DNA from: Natranaerobius thermophilus JW/NM-WN-LF | GTDB taxonomy: Bacteria; Bacillota; Natranaerobiia; Natranaerobiales; Natranaerobiaceae | Assembly (NCBI RefSeq): GCF_000020005.1 | Contig: NC_010718.1 | Span: 2,314,001 to 2,378,000 of the forward strand | Length of the DNA stretch: 64,000 nucleotides | Reading direction: 5' to 3' | Part shown: positions 36,524 to 46,534 of the stretch, one piece after another | How the letters are laid out: each line of letters starts with the position of its first letter | Position numbering within the stretch: position 1 is the first letter of the stretch | Notes under the pieces: model-generated | Told to the model about the DNA's origin: nothing | The model's database searches: none | The model's input: only the letters and a program-made list of their open reading frames with translations | Position numbers and translations under genes: made by a program

Positions 36524-37377
36524 TACTCTTCCCCCCTTGTGCCTGCTAGGCCTTGTTCAAGTTCTTCTAATGCCTGCTCTAGTTCCTCGTCTCCTGGCGC
36601 CTTACCGTGCCAGTCAACTACATTTTCCATGTATGAAACTCCTTTGCCTTTAACAGTATCTGCCACGATCATTACAGGTTGATCTTTAACTCCCTTGGCT
36701 TCTTCGATAGCTGCATTAAACTTTTCCAGATCATGACCATCGGTCTCAATAACATACCAGCCAAAGGCTCGCCATTTATCGGAAACCGGGCCAGGATCCA
36801 TAATGTCTTCAACTTTACCGTCGATTTGCAGGCCATTGTAATCCAAAATGCCAATCAAATTATCGATCTTGTAATGAGAAGCTGTCATGGCCGCTTCCCA
36901 AATTTGACCTTCCTGGATCTCACCATCACCCAAAATGCAGTAAACATTGTAGTCTCGACCGTCCATCTTGGCAGCCAGGGCCATACCATTAGCTGCTGAC
37001 AGGCCTTGACCCAAAGATCCAGTTGTCATCTCGATACCCGGTGTACCTTTTCTATCGGGATGACCTTGCAGCCTGGAATTAATGTCTCTCAAGGTTTGTA
37101 ATTCATCTAAGGGAAAGAAACCCTTTAAAGCCAATACAGAATAAAGGCCGGGCACTCCATGGCCCTTACTCAGTACCAATCTGTCTCTATCGGGATCTTC
37201 TCCGTTTTCAGGGTCTATATTCATATGCTTAAAATAAAGGGAAGATAATATATCAGCCATGGACAGGGAACCGCCCGGATGGCCTGATTCTGCTTTATTA
37301 AGCATCTTTAAAGTTTCTACCCTGATTTTATACGCCATTTCACTGAGATAACTTTTTTCTTTAGCCGTGATGGCCAT
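36523..37377 (-). CDS. Transketolase, N-terminal subunit
   Basis: 284 residues with the thiamine diphosphate motif GDGEIQEGQIWEAAMTASHYKIDNLIGILDYNGLQ (about 150-183). SGHPGGSLSMADILSSLYF is at the start and LSKGHGVPGLYSVLALKGFF near 68. It forms the active enzyme with the C subunit encoded next. Confidence 0.95.
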   Translation of the reverse strand: MAITAKEKSYLSEMAYKIRVETLKMLNKAESGHPGGSLSMADILSSLYFKHMNIDPENGEDPDRDRLVLSKGHGVPGLYSVLALKGFFPLDELQTLRDINSRLQGHPDRKGTPGIEMTTGSLGQGLSAANGMALAAKMDGRDYNVYCILGDGEIQEGQIWEAAMTASHYKIDNLIGILDYNGLQIDGKVEDIMDPGPVSDKWRAFGWYVIETDGHDLEKFNAAIEEAKGVKDQPVMIVADTVKGKGVSYMENVVDWHGKAPGDEELEQALEELEQGLAGTRGEE

Positions 37378-37486
37378 ATTTCTTTCACCTCCATGGTGTC
37401 GATGTTGGCACTAATGCCTAATTTTTCTTTATTTAGTTAGATTTATTCTCGATTCCTGCAAAAAGAAAATTAAATGCTTACAGTTC

Positions 37487-38371
37487 TTATAATTCTTCGG
37501 GATCCACCGCTTTAAACCCTTCTCCCATAACTTCGCTAGCATTTGTGACAATTAAAAATGCGTTTTCATCCTGGGAATAAACCAGATATTTCATCTTGGA
37601 AATTTCAGTTCTACTCACAACGGCGAACAATACTTCCCGGTCCTCACCGGTATAGCCACCCTTGGCTGTAATATTGGTGACACCGCGGCCCAACTGATGT
37701 AAAATTTCCTCAGAAATTTCCTTTGATTTATTGGAAATGATAAATGCGGCTTTTTCCTGTCCAAAACCTTGCTCTACCATATCGATAACTTTACTGGAAA
37801 CAAATAAACTGACTAAGGCGTACAGGGCTATTTCGGCACCAAAGAAAATGGCTGAAGTCGCGATGATTACCATATCAAAGCCGACTATACCCTGACCCAT
37901 GGTCAGACCGGTAAACTTTTGTAATAACTGGGCAGCCAAGGCCGTTCCACCGGTAGTTCCCCGGTTCCGGAAAACTATTCCGAGTCCCAGTCCAACTGTA
38001 AGACCACCGTAAATGGCCGACAAGAATATATCGCCTGTCACATCAGGAACGAAGGTGAAAGCTTCAATTAATACTGAAAACATTATTGCACCAAAAATGG
38101 TCCTGACCGTATATTTGACCCCCATTATTTTACCCTCTGCAATTAACAGAGGAATATTAAAGGCCAGTACAGTTAAACCTACGGGAATTCCCAGTACATA
38201 TAACAGGACAATTCCCAAACCACTAACACCACCGGCAGCCAATTGATTGGGGATTAAAAAGGCATTCATACCCGCTGCTGCAATGGCACACCCGATGGCT
38301 ATCCCGATAAAATCCAGGATAAGTTCCTTTAACTTCTTTTTGTGACTTTCTTTAAAAACTATCTTTTTCAT
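37487..38371 (-). CDS. yvjA: YitT family membrane protein (DUF161 + DUF2179)
   Basis: 294 residues with 5-6 membrane segments (about 14-200) containing the YitT repeats (FLIPNQLAAGGVSGLGIVLLYVLGIPVG, FRNRGTTGGTALAAQLLQKFTG). A C-terminal soluble DUF2179 domain follows (AFIISNKSKEISEEILHQLGRGVTNITAKGGYTGEDREVLFAVVSRTE). In Bacillus subtilis the relative YvjA is encoded near prfB and ftsE, and the same position here supports orthology. The function is unknown. Confidence 0.88.
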   Translation of the reverse strand: MKKIVFKESHKKKLKELILDFIGIAIGCAIAAAGMNAFLIPNQLAAGGVSGLGIVLLYVLGIPVGLTVLAFNIPLLIAEGKIMGVKYTVRTIFGAIMFSVLIEAFTFVPDVTGDIFLSAIYGGLTVGLGLGIVFRNRGTTGGTALAAQLLQKFTGLTMGQGIVGFDMVIIATSAIFFGAEIALYALVSLFVSSKVIDMVEQGFGQEKAAFIISNKSKEISEEILHQLGRGVTNITAKGGYTGEDREVLFAVVSRTEISKMKYLVYSQDENAFLIVTNASEVMGEGFKAVDPEEL

Positions 38372-38426
38372 AGCTACTCCTCCTTTCCTGATGTGAAGGC
38401 TTGTTTTGTGTCGAGCTCGTTATCGG

Positions 38427-39576
38427 TTACTGGGACATCCTGTCATTCATTCTTTGCTTCAGATATTCCTGGATAAAATGATCCAACTTTCCATCCAGGA
38501 CGGCATCGGCATTGCCTTCTTCCAGGTTGGTTCTATGATCTTTTACCATGGTATAGGGGTGAAAAACATAAGATCTAATCTGGCTACCCCAGGCGATCTC
38601 TTTTTTATCCCCCCGCATGGCTTCTTGTTCCTGTCGGCGTTTTTCCTCTTCAATGGCTGCCAGCTTTGCCTTCAAAATCTTCATGGCAACTTCCCGGTTT
38701 TTATGCTGAGACCTTTCATTCTGACATTGAACCACAATTCCTGTAGGATGGTGGGTGATCCGAACGGCGGAATCCGTGGTATTAACATGCTGTCCTCCGG
38801 CTCCGCTGGCCCGGTATGTGTCAATCTTTAGGTCATCATCCTTGATGTCAATTTCTATATCATCATCAATTTCCGGTACCACATCCATCGATGCGAAAGA
38901 AGTATGTCTTCTACCGGAAGAATCAAAGGGTGACACCCTAACCAATCTGTGTACTCCGGCTTCTGATTTTAAGTAACCAAAGGCATACTTTCCTTTCACC
39001 ATCATGGTTACTGATTTTACACCGGCTTCATCTCCCGGTAAAAAGTCCAGGGTCTCGTAATTAAAGCCCCGGTGCTCCATCCAGCGGATGTACATTCTGT
39101 GCAACATTTCCACCCAATCCTGGCTTTCAGTCCCACCGGCACCGGCATGTAAGCTAATGATAGCATTATTTTCATCATAGCGGTCTTTCAGCATATTTTT
39201 TAGCCTGATCTCTGATAACTGTTCTTCAAATTGAAACAAGGCCTGTTTTATTTCTTTCATATTAGTTCCATCTGTTTCGTCTTCTTCAGACAACTCAATC
39301 ATGACAGAAACTTCATCCTTGAGTTCATCCAGTTCCTTTATCTCATCTAAATGTTCTTTAAGTTCCTGTCGTTCCTGGGTCACCTTTTTGGCCCGGTCTT
39401 GATCATCCCAAAAGCCGGGTTCAGTCATTTGCTTTTCAAGTTCTTTTAAGCGCTTCTCCATCCCATCCGGGTCAAAGTGAAGCCCTCATTTCGTTTAATT
39501 GTTCAGTTAGCTCTTGAAATCTGGTCTTTAATTCACCCATGTTTTGAATTCTTTTGTCACTGTTTTTGTCTTGCAC
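38427..39576 (-). CDS. prfB: Peptide chain release factor 2, with programmed +1 frameshift
   Basis: Translation starts at GTG 39576 (AGGAG 7 bases upstream), reads 34 codons to CTT, and meets TGA at 39474-39472 in the sequence CTTTGAC. A +1 shift to GAC continues into the long frame (348 more residues), giving about 382. An SD-like AGGG lies 5 bases before CTT. The RF2 SPF tripeptide (VRVSPFDSSGRRHTSF) recognises UGA/UAA, and GAGGQHVN is the catalytic GGQ. Autoregulation: low RF2 lets the ribosome pause at UGA and shift. The extra N-terminal about 12 residues relative to the internal ATG are typical-length neutral. Confidence 0.96.
39472..39477 (-). promoter_or_regulatory. prfB programmed frameshift site
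   Basis: CTT TGA followed by C (minus strand), with AGGG five bases upstream of CTT. It joins the 34-codon first frame to the main RF2 frame by +1 slippage, the conserved autoregulatory site of prfB. Confidence 0.93.
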
Positions 39577-39610
39577 AAAATCACTCCTAACTGATTTATG
39601 TTATTTTTAC

Positions 39611-39725
39611 AATGTTGTTAATTGTAAAATTTCAATTTCATTTAAAAATGGCTCTAATTCTCCTATGGCTCTAATTCTCCAGTTCACTCGTACTCGTTAA
39701 GATGTACTGTCAAACCCGCATGATT
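39611..39725. repeat. Dispersed intergenic repeat, copy A
   Basis: Contains TGTTGTTAATTGTAAAATTT, an internally doubled GGCTCTAATTCTCC unit, then GTTCACTCG...GTTAAGATGTACTGTCAAACCCGCATGATTC. The second half is closely matched by copy B at 43590, and the first half by copy C at 27381. It lies between prfB and the secA terminator. Confidence 0.7.
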
Positions 39726-39763
39726 CACCAAGGGCAAGGTCAAACCAGGCGATTAGGCAATTA

Positions 39764-39810
39764 AATAAAACATGCTGCAAGGCCCGAGTCAATATCGGAC
39801 CAGACAGCAT
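39764..39810 (-). terminator. secA terminator
   Basis: On the minus strand ATGCTG/CAGCAT and GGTCCG/CGGGCC form a two-part stem, then TTTTATTTAA. It lies 19 bases after the secA stop. Confidence 0.8.
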
Positions 39811-39828
39811 TGAATTAGAACTTAGAAC

Positions 39829-42489
39829 TTAAGCCGGTTTGCCACAGCATTTCTTGTATTTTTTACCACTTCCGCAGGGGCACGGCTCATTTCGGCCGAT
39901 CTTTTTACCCCGGCGAATGGGAGTTTTCTTGGGCTGTTCTTGAGATTCATTACCACTAGCTGTTCCTTCTGAGCCTCCACCTGAGGCCGTTTTTGCTCCA
40001 CCACCTGCAGAACCAGCTGGATTTCCGTGGTCCTGGAAGGAACTTCTAGTAGCGCCTCCACCGCCTTGTTGGCCACTCACATTGGCAACTGATTGACGCT
40101 TAGGTGCCTCTTGTTCGTTGATCTTTACTCTGAGAATTAATCGAGTAACTTCTTCTTTAATAGAGGCAATCATATTCTGGAACATCTGATAACCTTCGTA
40201 CTTATACTCAACCAGCGGGTTCTTCTGACCGTATGCCCGCAGGCCAATACCCTGTCGAAGCTGTTCCATGGCATCCAAGTGATCCATCCACTTGGAATCC
40301 ACAACTCGCAGCAGGATAACCCGTTCTACCTCGCGCATGCGCTCTTCGCCAATTTCATCTTCTTTTTCCTGATAAGCTTCCTTGGCCAGATCCATAAGAT
40401 ATTCGCGCATGGCATCAATGGCTTCTTTGGGTTCTTTATCATTTGTAAGTTCTTTAAGTTCCTGGACACTGCCCTTTTCAGGAAGCAAGAAGCTCTTTCG
40501 CCCGAATTGCATCAAGGCATCTAAATCCCATTCCTCGGGATATATCTTCTCGGAAGCGTAACTTTCAATGGCTTCCTCAATTACATCTGAGATCATATCC
40601 ATGATTTCGTCCCGCAGGTTATCACCTTGCAAGACCTGTCTTCTTTGTTCATAGATTACCTTACGCTGCTGATCCATAACATTATCGTATTCCAAGACAT
40701 GTTTTCGGATACTGAAGTTTCTACCTTCTACCTTCTTCTGAGCATTTTCAATGGCACTGGAGACAAAGGAAGAGTCAATGGCCTGATCTTCTTCCATACC
40801 CAGCTTATCCATCATAGAATAAATATTGTCTGAACCAAATAATCGCATCAAATCGTCTTCTAAAGAGACGTAAAATCTACTGGCACCGGGATCACCCTGT
40901 CTTCCGGAACGACCTCGCAGCTGATTATCAATCCTTCTACTTTCGTGACGTTCGGTACCGATGACATAAAGGCCGCCCAGCTCTTTTACACCGGGTCCTA
41001 GGACAATATCGGTACCCCTACCAGCCATGTTAGTGGCAATGGTTACAGTGCCCTTTTGGCCGGCATTTTTGATAATTTCCGCCTCTTTTTCGTGATGCTT
41101 GGCATTCAGAACTTGATGAGAAACTCCGCGTTTTTTCAACATATGGGAAAGTTCCTCGGACTTTTCAATGGACACTGTACCCACTAGTACCGGCTGACCT
41201 CGGTTGTAACATTCTTCTATATCGTCGGCCACAGCTTGGAACTTGGCCTCTTCCGTCTTGTAAACTCGGTCAGGTAGGTCTTCTCTGATCATGGGTTCAT
41301 TGGTGGGAACAATCACCACATCCATACCGTATATTTCCTGGAATTCCTCTTCTTCAGTAGCAGCTGTTCCGGTCATACCCGAGAGCTTGTTGTACAGCTT
41401 AAAGAAGTTCTGGAAAGTAATACTGGCAAGTGTCTGGTTTTCCTTTTCTATCTGCACACCTTCCTTGGCCTCAATGGCCTGGTGAAGGCCGTCACTGTAT
41501 CGTCTACCTGGCATTTTTCGGCCTGTGAACTGGTCTACTATGACCACCTGGCCGTTTTCCACCACATAGTCATTATCCCTTTTCATCAAGGCGTGGGCCT
41601 TTAGGGCCTGGTTCAAGTGGTGAGACAGCTCTAGGTTGGTATCATCATATAGATTATCCACACCTAAAAAGCGTTCCGCCTTATCAACGCCATCTTCAGT
41701 GAGCATGACGCTATTGGCCTTTTCATCTACTGTATAATCTTCATCTTGCTTGAGAATTGGTACAAACTTGGCCATTTTGTAATACAGTTCCTTGGGTTTG
41801 TCGGAAGCTCCGGAAATGATCAATGGAGTTCTGGCTTCATCCACCAGGATACTGTCTACCTCGTCAATAATGGCAAAGTTTAGCTCTCTCTGGGTCAAAT
41901 CCTTTTCGTAAAGAGCCATATTGTCCCTTAAGTAATCGAAACCGAATTCATTGTTTGTCCCAAAGACGATATCACAGGCATAAGATTCCCTGCGCTCCTG
42001 GGAATTCATACCGTGGACAATTAAACCTACTTCTAGTCCCAAAAAGTTATATACCTCACCCATCCATTCACTGTCACGCTGGGCCAGGTAATCGTTAACA
42101 GTAATGATATGCACACCTTTGCCCGTTAAGGCATTTAAATAGGCAGGCATTGTGGCAACCAGGGTTTTACCTTCACCGGTTTTCATTTCGGCAATCCTTC
42201 CCTGGTGTAGAACAACTCCACCCAAAACCTGAACATCGAAATGGCGCATTCCCAGGACTCTGTTACTGGCCTCTCTTACCACGGCAAAGGCCTCGGGTAA
42301 CAAGTCCTCCAAGGTCTCCCCCTGTTCAAGGCGATTTTTGAATTCTGGAGTCTTATTTTTTAGTTCATTATCTGAAAGAGCCTGGATTTCAGGCTCTAGT
42401 TCGTTTACCCTGTCTACATATTTTTGCAATTTTTTTAATTCCCTGTCATTGGGATCTCCAATAATCTTATATATTAAATTCTTTACCAA
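39829..42489 (-). CDS. secA: Protein translocase ATPase SecA
   Basis: 886 residues from ATG 42489. Walker A is in [24 protein letters not shown] near 100, Walker B/DEVD in [23 protein letters not shown] near 208. The preprotein-crosslinking domain and motifs are intact ([46 protein letters not shown]). The C-terminal zinc motif [15 protein letters not shown] (about 869-883) binds SecB or ribosomes. A Gly/Ser-rich linker precedes it. It drives Sec export at the membrane. In B. subtilis the secA-prfB order is the same. Confidence 0.97.
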   Translation of the reverse strand: MVKNLIYKIIGDPNDRELKKLQKYVDRVNELEPEIQALSDNELKNKTPEFKNRLEQGETLEDLLPEAFAVVREASNRVLGMRHFDVQVLGGVVLHQGRIAEMKTGEGKTLVATMPAYLNALTGKGVHIITVNDYLAQRDSEWMGEVYNFLGLEVGLIVHGMNSQERRESYACDIVFGTNNEFGFDYLRDNMALYEKDLTQRELNFAIIDEVDSILVDEARTPLIISGASDKPKELYYKMAKFVPILKQDEDYTVDEKANSVMLTEDGVDKAERFLGVDNLYDDTNLELSHHLNQALKAHALMKRDNDYVVENGQVVIVDQFTGRKMPGRRYSDGLHQAIEAKEGVQIEKENQTLASITFQNFFKLYNKLSGMTGTAATEEEEFQEIYGMDVVIVPTNEPMIREDLPDRVYKTEEAKFQAVADDIEECYNRGQPVLVGTVSIEKSEELSHMLKKRGVSHQVLNAKHHEKEAEIIKNAGQKGTVTIATNMAGRGTDIVLGPGVKELGGLYVIGTERHESRRIDNQLRGRSGRQGDPGASRFYVSLEDDLMRLFGSDNIYSMMDKLGMEEDQAIDSSFVSSAIENAQKKVEGRNFSIRKHVLEYDNVMDQQRKVIYEQRRQVLQGDNLRDEIMDMISDVIEEAIESYASEKIYPEEWDLDALMQFGRKSFLLPEKGSVQELKELTNDKEPKEAIDAMREYLMDLAKEAYQEKEDEIGEERMREVERVILLRVVDSKWMDHLDAMEQLRQGIGLRAYGQKNPLVEYKYEGYQMFQNMIASIKEEVTRLILRVKINEQEAPKRQSVANVSGQQGGGGATRSSFQDHGNPAGSAGGGAKTASGGGSEGTASGNESQEQPKKTPIRRGKKIGRNEPCPCGSGKKYKKCCGKPA

Positions 42490-42597
42490 TTAACATCCCT
42501 CCTTAAGCTCATGGACAATTTTATCACTTAATAGTAAGGATTACAAGCTAGTCCTGGGGAATTTCCAAGGAGTTTACAATATCTTTAACTCTTGATT

Positions 42598-43482
42598 TTA
42601 TTCATCGGGTTCTTGGGATGCGTCAGCTATATCGCGATAATAATGATATAAAGTGAGTAATAGTACAGTCAACACTCCAGTGCTGATTAGAGGTATCACT
42701 ATATATGAAATTACCGGTAGAGAATCTATTGTCAAGTTAATTCCCATGGTTACAAGCCCTATGAGAAAGAAAGTACAGACATACCAGATTAGTTGATTTT
42801 TTACGTTTCCTATATAGCTAAGAGCAGATAAAATCACTTCTATTATCGATTCTTCCCGTTCGTGTTCTAAAATTTCAAATTCTACAAAGATAAAATTAAA
42901 AGATATTAAAATCAAAACTACATTTAATACAAGACTAGAAATCAAAGCAGTCCTTCCAAATATTAAGCCCAAAATATAACCGGCTGTACCAAAGACCAAT
43001 CCGGCAGCCAAAAATACTGCACCTAAAATCAAAAACACAAAGAGAAACTTGAGAAAGTACCTGCCACCGTAACTCAAAAAAGTATCCAGTTCAAGTTTAT
43101 CTTCACAAAGGCCCTGATCTTTTCTGACAGCAGTCCGGATCAAGCCAAGATAGGCCGGTGCCAAAAATGTGGTTATAGCCCCAGCAACCAAAAATGGGAT
43201 CAACCCTATTTGAGTAGCATCAGCAGGGATATAATTTTCACCTGAATGAGGCAAGCCGATAGGCGGTGATCCAGGAAACATATAAGGCATTACCTGTTCC
43301 ATGATATAGCCAAAGTCCATATCGGCATAATCAATATAAAAATTACCTTGATTAAGCAGTAAGGGTAAGGTCAATATATAAAAGAAAATCATCAATCCTA
43401 GGGCAAAGTACAACAGTTTAGGATGATTCCTAATGGTCCCCAGGGCTTTAAGAATATTTTCGTGAATAGATGCAATGGGCAT
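42598..43482 (-). CDS. Membrane protein of unknown function
   Basis: About 294 residues. ATG 43482 lies 10 bases after TTGGAGGTG and is preferred over the in-frame start at 43509. Six membrane segments are seen (about 20-42, 92-118, 140-175, 182-208, 227-248, 255-280), with a short extracytoplasmic acidic loop after TM1. No motif allows a function. It lies 108 bases upstream of secA on the same strand. Confidence 0.7.
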   Translation of the reverse strand: MPIASIHENILKALGTIRNHPKLLYFALGLMIFFYILTLPLLLNQGNFYIDYADMDFGYIMEQVMPYMFPGSPPIGLPHSGENYIPADATQIGLIPFLVAGAITTFLAPAYLGLIRTAVRKDQGLCEDKLELDTFLSYGGRYFLKFLFVFLILGAVFLAAGLVFGTAGYILGLIFGRTALISSLVLNVVLILISFNFIFVEFEILEHEREESIIEVILSALSYIGNVKNQLIWYVCTFFLIGLVTMGINLTIDSLPVISYIVIPLISTGVLTVLLLTLYHYYRDIADASQEPDE

Positions 43483-43589
43483 TGTATTGTCACACCTCCA
43501 ATTATGCAATCAATCATAAAATGTACAGGCAATAAATTAATTTTATCATTTTAAAACTTTTGTGACTACTTATTTCTGCTTGAAAGTTT

Positions 43590-43680
43590 GACTCTAATTC
43601 TCCTGTTCACTCGTTAAGCTTACTGAGATGTATTGACTAACCCGCATAATCCGTTCAATTGAAAATTTTACAGTATCAAT
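43590..43680. repeat. Dispersed intergenic repeat, copy B
   Basis: CTCTAATTCTCCTGTTCACTCGTTAAG...GATGTATTGACTAACCCGCATAATCC matches the second half of copy A at 39670-39725 in the same orientation. Its right end (TTCAATTGAAAATTTTACAG) is an inverted form of the start of copies A and C. Confidence 0.7.
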
Positions 43681-43716
43681 AACGAAAGGTAACACCCTTG
43701 CATTGCAATAAAGAAT

Positions 43717-45126
43717 TTATGATCTATAAATCAAGCTAGTAAGAGCGTAAATACCACCAGACACCAGAGAATGCCCTCCCATTAGCAAAGGCATTGAAGA
43801 CTGATAACCACATTTGGTAAACTCTTTGATGACCGGATCCTGAACATACTCATATAAAAACAGATCTGAATAAAACCGGTCCAAATCTGCACCTTGTTGA
43901 TCAGGCAGCCCCCTTTTCATGTGATAAAACATAACCCTGGTATCTATAAGGGCGGCTTCTCCCACTTTTTCCAGATAGGAAAATAGGCCCTGGGGACCGA
44001 GGTCTTCTAGTAAATTTCCCATAAAAGAACTGACCTTTCTCTCCTGGATTCGCTTAAGGGCCTTCATGCCTCGCTCCTCGGAAAATATGCGCAGACGCAC
44101 CCGCAGATGTTCATTAATGTATGAAATTATATTGCCAGATACCCTGCCTGCCAGAATGAGTTCCCGATAATCAGTAGCCGCTATCCTAGACACTTCTTCG
44201 AGCTTGTTTTGAAGTCTGGCAAATAAGTGACCGTATTCTTCCATGAGCCAACTCGGTTTTCCGGTCAGTTGATAATACAAGAGTAGATCTACAGGTGTAT
44301 CTATATCAAAGAGGGGAGCTGTAGATTTATCCATAAGCTTTTGAGGTAGGCCGGCCTGATATCTGAGATTATTTGACAGTTCGTTGTCTGAAGCAAATTG
44401 GGGAATCTCATTGACAAGACGGGCAGGATGAAACAAAATCAGGTCTCCGGACTGGGGATTATTAGTGATCATAAAATCATCCCGGTCTTGCAGTTCTCGG
44501 ATGTAGCGTCCAAGCTCCCAGGTTTCCATCAAGGGAAGGGCCGTGCCGCCAGAAACTAAAACTCGGTCGAGCTCGTAGTCAGTTACAAGCTTTTGTAGGG
44601 TTTTTCCTAGATGAAAGCTCCCTTCCTGTTCGGAATTGATGATTTCGAGTTGGGTTTGGGGTTGCGCTGACTGAATTAGTTGTGTTGTCCGGCAGTGTTG
44701 CGCTGACCGAGCTGATTGATCTCTTTGATCCCTCTGTGACTGAGCCTGCTGTGACTGTGACTGTGACTGTGACTGATGTGACTGCTGCTGTTTTGATTGT
44801 TGCAGCTGCTTCGAGTGTTGCTGCTTCGAATGTTGCGGCGGCTCAGGTTGTTGCGGCTGCCTAGGGTGTTGCTGCTGCCTAGGGTGTTGCGGCTGTTGCT
44901 GTGGCAGCTTCTGCAGCTTTTCTAAATCTTCCCGTAATTTCTTATGATCCTTAACACTGGTAACAGCAAACACCTTGTCTATTTCAGGTATTTGTAGAAG
45001 CTTTTTTAGATAATCTAAAAACAACTCATTTTCCACTCTATTCATTAGGGACAAAAGTTCATTATCCTGATGGACTTTCCCCGAATTGTGAAAGATGACT
45101 GCTGAAACTCCCATACTATTCACCAC
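43717..45126 (-). CDS. Nucleotidyltransferase-like protein with Gln-rich insertion, unrecognised
   Basis: 469 residues. The N terminus (AVIFHNSGKVHQDNELLSLMNRVENELFLDYLKKLLQIPEIDKVFAVTS) and the segments LVSGGTALPLMETWELG, FMITNNPQSGDLILF and PLFDIDTPVDLLLYYQL resemble the glycosyltransferase-A fold of MobA/CofC-type nucleotidyltransferases, especially the FDIDTPxDL ending. A Gln/Ser/His-rich array (about residues 70-145, DNA 44690-44915) splits this domain. A C-terminal about 180-residue domain (RVSGNIISYINEHLRVRLRIFSEERG...) is not recognised. The activity is inference. The gene is isolated. Confidence 0.6.
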   Translation of the reverse strand: MVNSMGVSAVIFHNSGKVHQDNELLSLMNRVENELFLDYLKKLLQIPEIDKVFAVTSVKDHKKLREDLEKLQKLPQQQPQHPRQQQHPRQPQQPEPPQHSKQQHSKQLQQSKQQQSHQSQSQSQSQQAQSQRDQRDQSARSAQHCRTTQLIQSAQPQTQLEIINSEQEGSFHLGKTLQKLVTDYELDRVLVSGGTALPLMETWELGRYIRELQDRDDFMITNNPQSGDLILFHPARLVNEIPQFASDNELSNNLRYQAGLPQKLMDKSTAPLFDIDTPVDLLLYYQLTGKPSWLMEEYGHLFARLQNKLEEVSRIAATDYRELILAGRVSGNIISYINEHLRVRLRIFSEERGMKALKRIQERKVSSFMGNLLEDLGPQGLFSYLEKVGEAALIDTRVMFYHMKRGLPDQQGADLDRFYSDLFLYEYVQDPVIKEFTKCGYQSSMPLLMGGHSLVSGGIYALTSLIYRS

Positions 45127-45383
45127 CTCGTCTAATTAAAATCCCTTGTTAATATCAAGGTTTTTCTCATGTAGGGATAGAATAAATTAACAAACACTAA
45201 TTAATTTTTATTAAATACGCGCATCACACTTGATTACACTTGAGACATGCATCTTATGGCTTAATGTTCAACGCACATTAGCTGCATAATCATCACAGAT
45301 GCGACAGATATTCCCATGGCCACGTATCGACTCAATTATATTCTGATTACAACTGATCTCAAACTGAAGGAGGATTGATATAT

Positions 45384-46469
45384 TTGTCTATAAAGAGCTG
45401 TAGTATTACGGAACTGACAGATTTTAAATTTGGTCATGCCCAAGATTTTCAGGCAGCCACGGGTGTAACCGTAATTACCACTACAGAAGGTCAGGGAGTT
45501 ACGGCCGGGGTAGATGTCAGGGGTAGCGCCCCGGGCACTAGAGAAACAGATCTACTAGACCCCACTAACCTGGTGGAAGAAGTTCACGGCATTTTTCTTG
45601 CCGGAGGCAGTGCCTTTGGATTAGAAGCAGCAGGTGGTATCATGAAGTACTTAGAAGAATCGGGTGTGGGTGTTCCCACAGGTTATGCCAAAGTTCCCAT
45701 AGTCCCAGGTGCAATTTTGTTTGACCTGGGAATCGGCGATCCCCGGACTCGTCCCGATGCCAATATGGGCTATCAGGCCGCAAAAAATGCCGCCAACTCA
45801 AATCCCCAGGAAGGTAATTACGGCTGTGGAACGGGAGCCACTATCGGCAAGTTTGCCGGTGAAGCCCATGCCATGAAAGCAGGGGTCGGCGTATCCGCCT
45901 TTAGAACGGGAGATTTGATCGTGGCTAGTTTGGTAGCAGTTAACTGCTTTGGTGAAGTTATAGACCCGGAAACCGGTCAGATAATAGGTGGAGCTTATGA
46001 TAGCAGTACCTATCAGTTTATAAGGGCCAGGGAAGTCCTGGGCCACGACAGTGAAAGTGATAAGGAAAACAGTAATAGTGCTGACAATGGTAAAGATCAA
46101 GGTAATAGCCACGGTGACAGTGAACGCGATAGCGGCGGTTACAATGACGATAACGATGATGGTGAAAGAAGTATCTTCTCTCGCAATAATACCACTATCG
46201 GAGTCGTTGTGACCAATGCCCAGCTAACTAAAGCAGCTGCTACCAAGGTAAGCCAAATGGCCCACAGCGGCATCTCCCGCACTACCAGACCCGCTCATTC
46301 CATGCTGGATGGTGACGCTTTATTTACCATGGCTTCCGGTCGTGTAACTTCTGATTTGACTCTCATCGGTGAACTGGCCGCCCTGTCCGTGGAAAAATCT
46401 ATCATTAATGGTGTAACCAAAGCCCAGTCCAGCCATAATTTACCCGCTCACAATGATATATTTTTTTAG
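45384..46469 (+). CDS. P1 (S58) family peptidase, DmpA-like
   Basis: About 361 residues. TTG 45384 is better spaced from GAAGGAGG than TTG 45375. Family blocks are present: GVTVITTTEGQGVTAGVDVRGSAPGTRETDLLDP, IFLAGGSAFGLEAAGGIMKYLEE, GYAKVPIVPGAILFDLGIGD and NYGCGTGATIGKFAG. The NTTIGVVVTNAQLTKAAATKVSQMAHSGISRTTRPAHSMLDGD block near 275 is the N-T autocleavage region. A 45-residue acidic, Ser/Asn/Asp-rich insertion (about 221-268) lies just before it. Members cut themselves and act as aminopeptidases or amide/ester hydrolases. It is a single plus-strand gene. Confidence 0.9.
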   Translation: MSIKSCSITELTDFKFGHAQDFQAATGVTVITTTEGQGVTAGVDVRGSAPGTRETDLLDPTNLVEEVHGIFLAGGSAFGLEAAGGIMKYLEESGVGVPTGYAKVPIVPGAILFDLGIGDPRTRPDANMGYQAAKNAANSNPQEGNYGCGTGATIGKFAGEAHAMKAGVGVSAFRTGDLIVASLVAVNCFGEVIDPETGQIIGGAYDSSTYQFIRAREVLGHDSESDKENSNSADNGKDQGNSHGDSERDSGGYNDDNDDGERSIFSRNNTTIGVVVTNAQLTKAAATKVSQMAHSGISRTTRPAHSMLDGDALFTMASGRVTSDLTLIGELAALSVEKSIINGVTKAQSSHNLPAHNDIFF

Positions 46470-46478
46470 ACATTAATG

Positions 46479-46503
46479 AAGGGGGCTAAAAGGCCCCCTT
46501 TAA
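46479..46503. terminator. Terminator between the P1 peptidase gene and hpf
   Basis: AAGGGGGC-TAAAA-GGCCCCCTTT: compact stem with T/A flanks on both sides, so it can serve both converging genes. Confidence 0.75.
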
Positions 46504-46534
46504 ATTTACTCTCTTTAGTTATGTCAATACTTGT

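Noticed and set aside
39472-39474. prfB TGA as a second selenocysteine codon
   Set aside because: It is the well-known CTTTGAC frameshift site with an upstream SD-like AGGG.
44690-44915. Plus-strand frame of Ala/Val repeats opposite the Gln-rich tract
   Set aside because: It is a shadow of the repeat array with no ribosome site; the minus frame continues conserved-looking domains on both sides.
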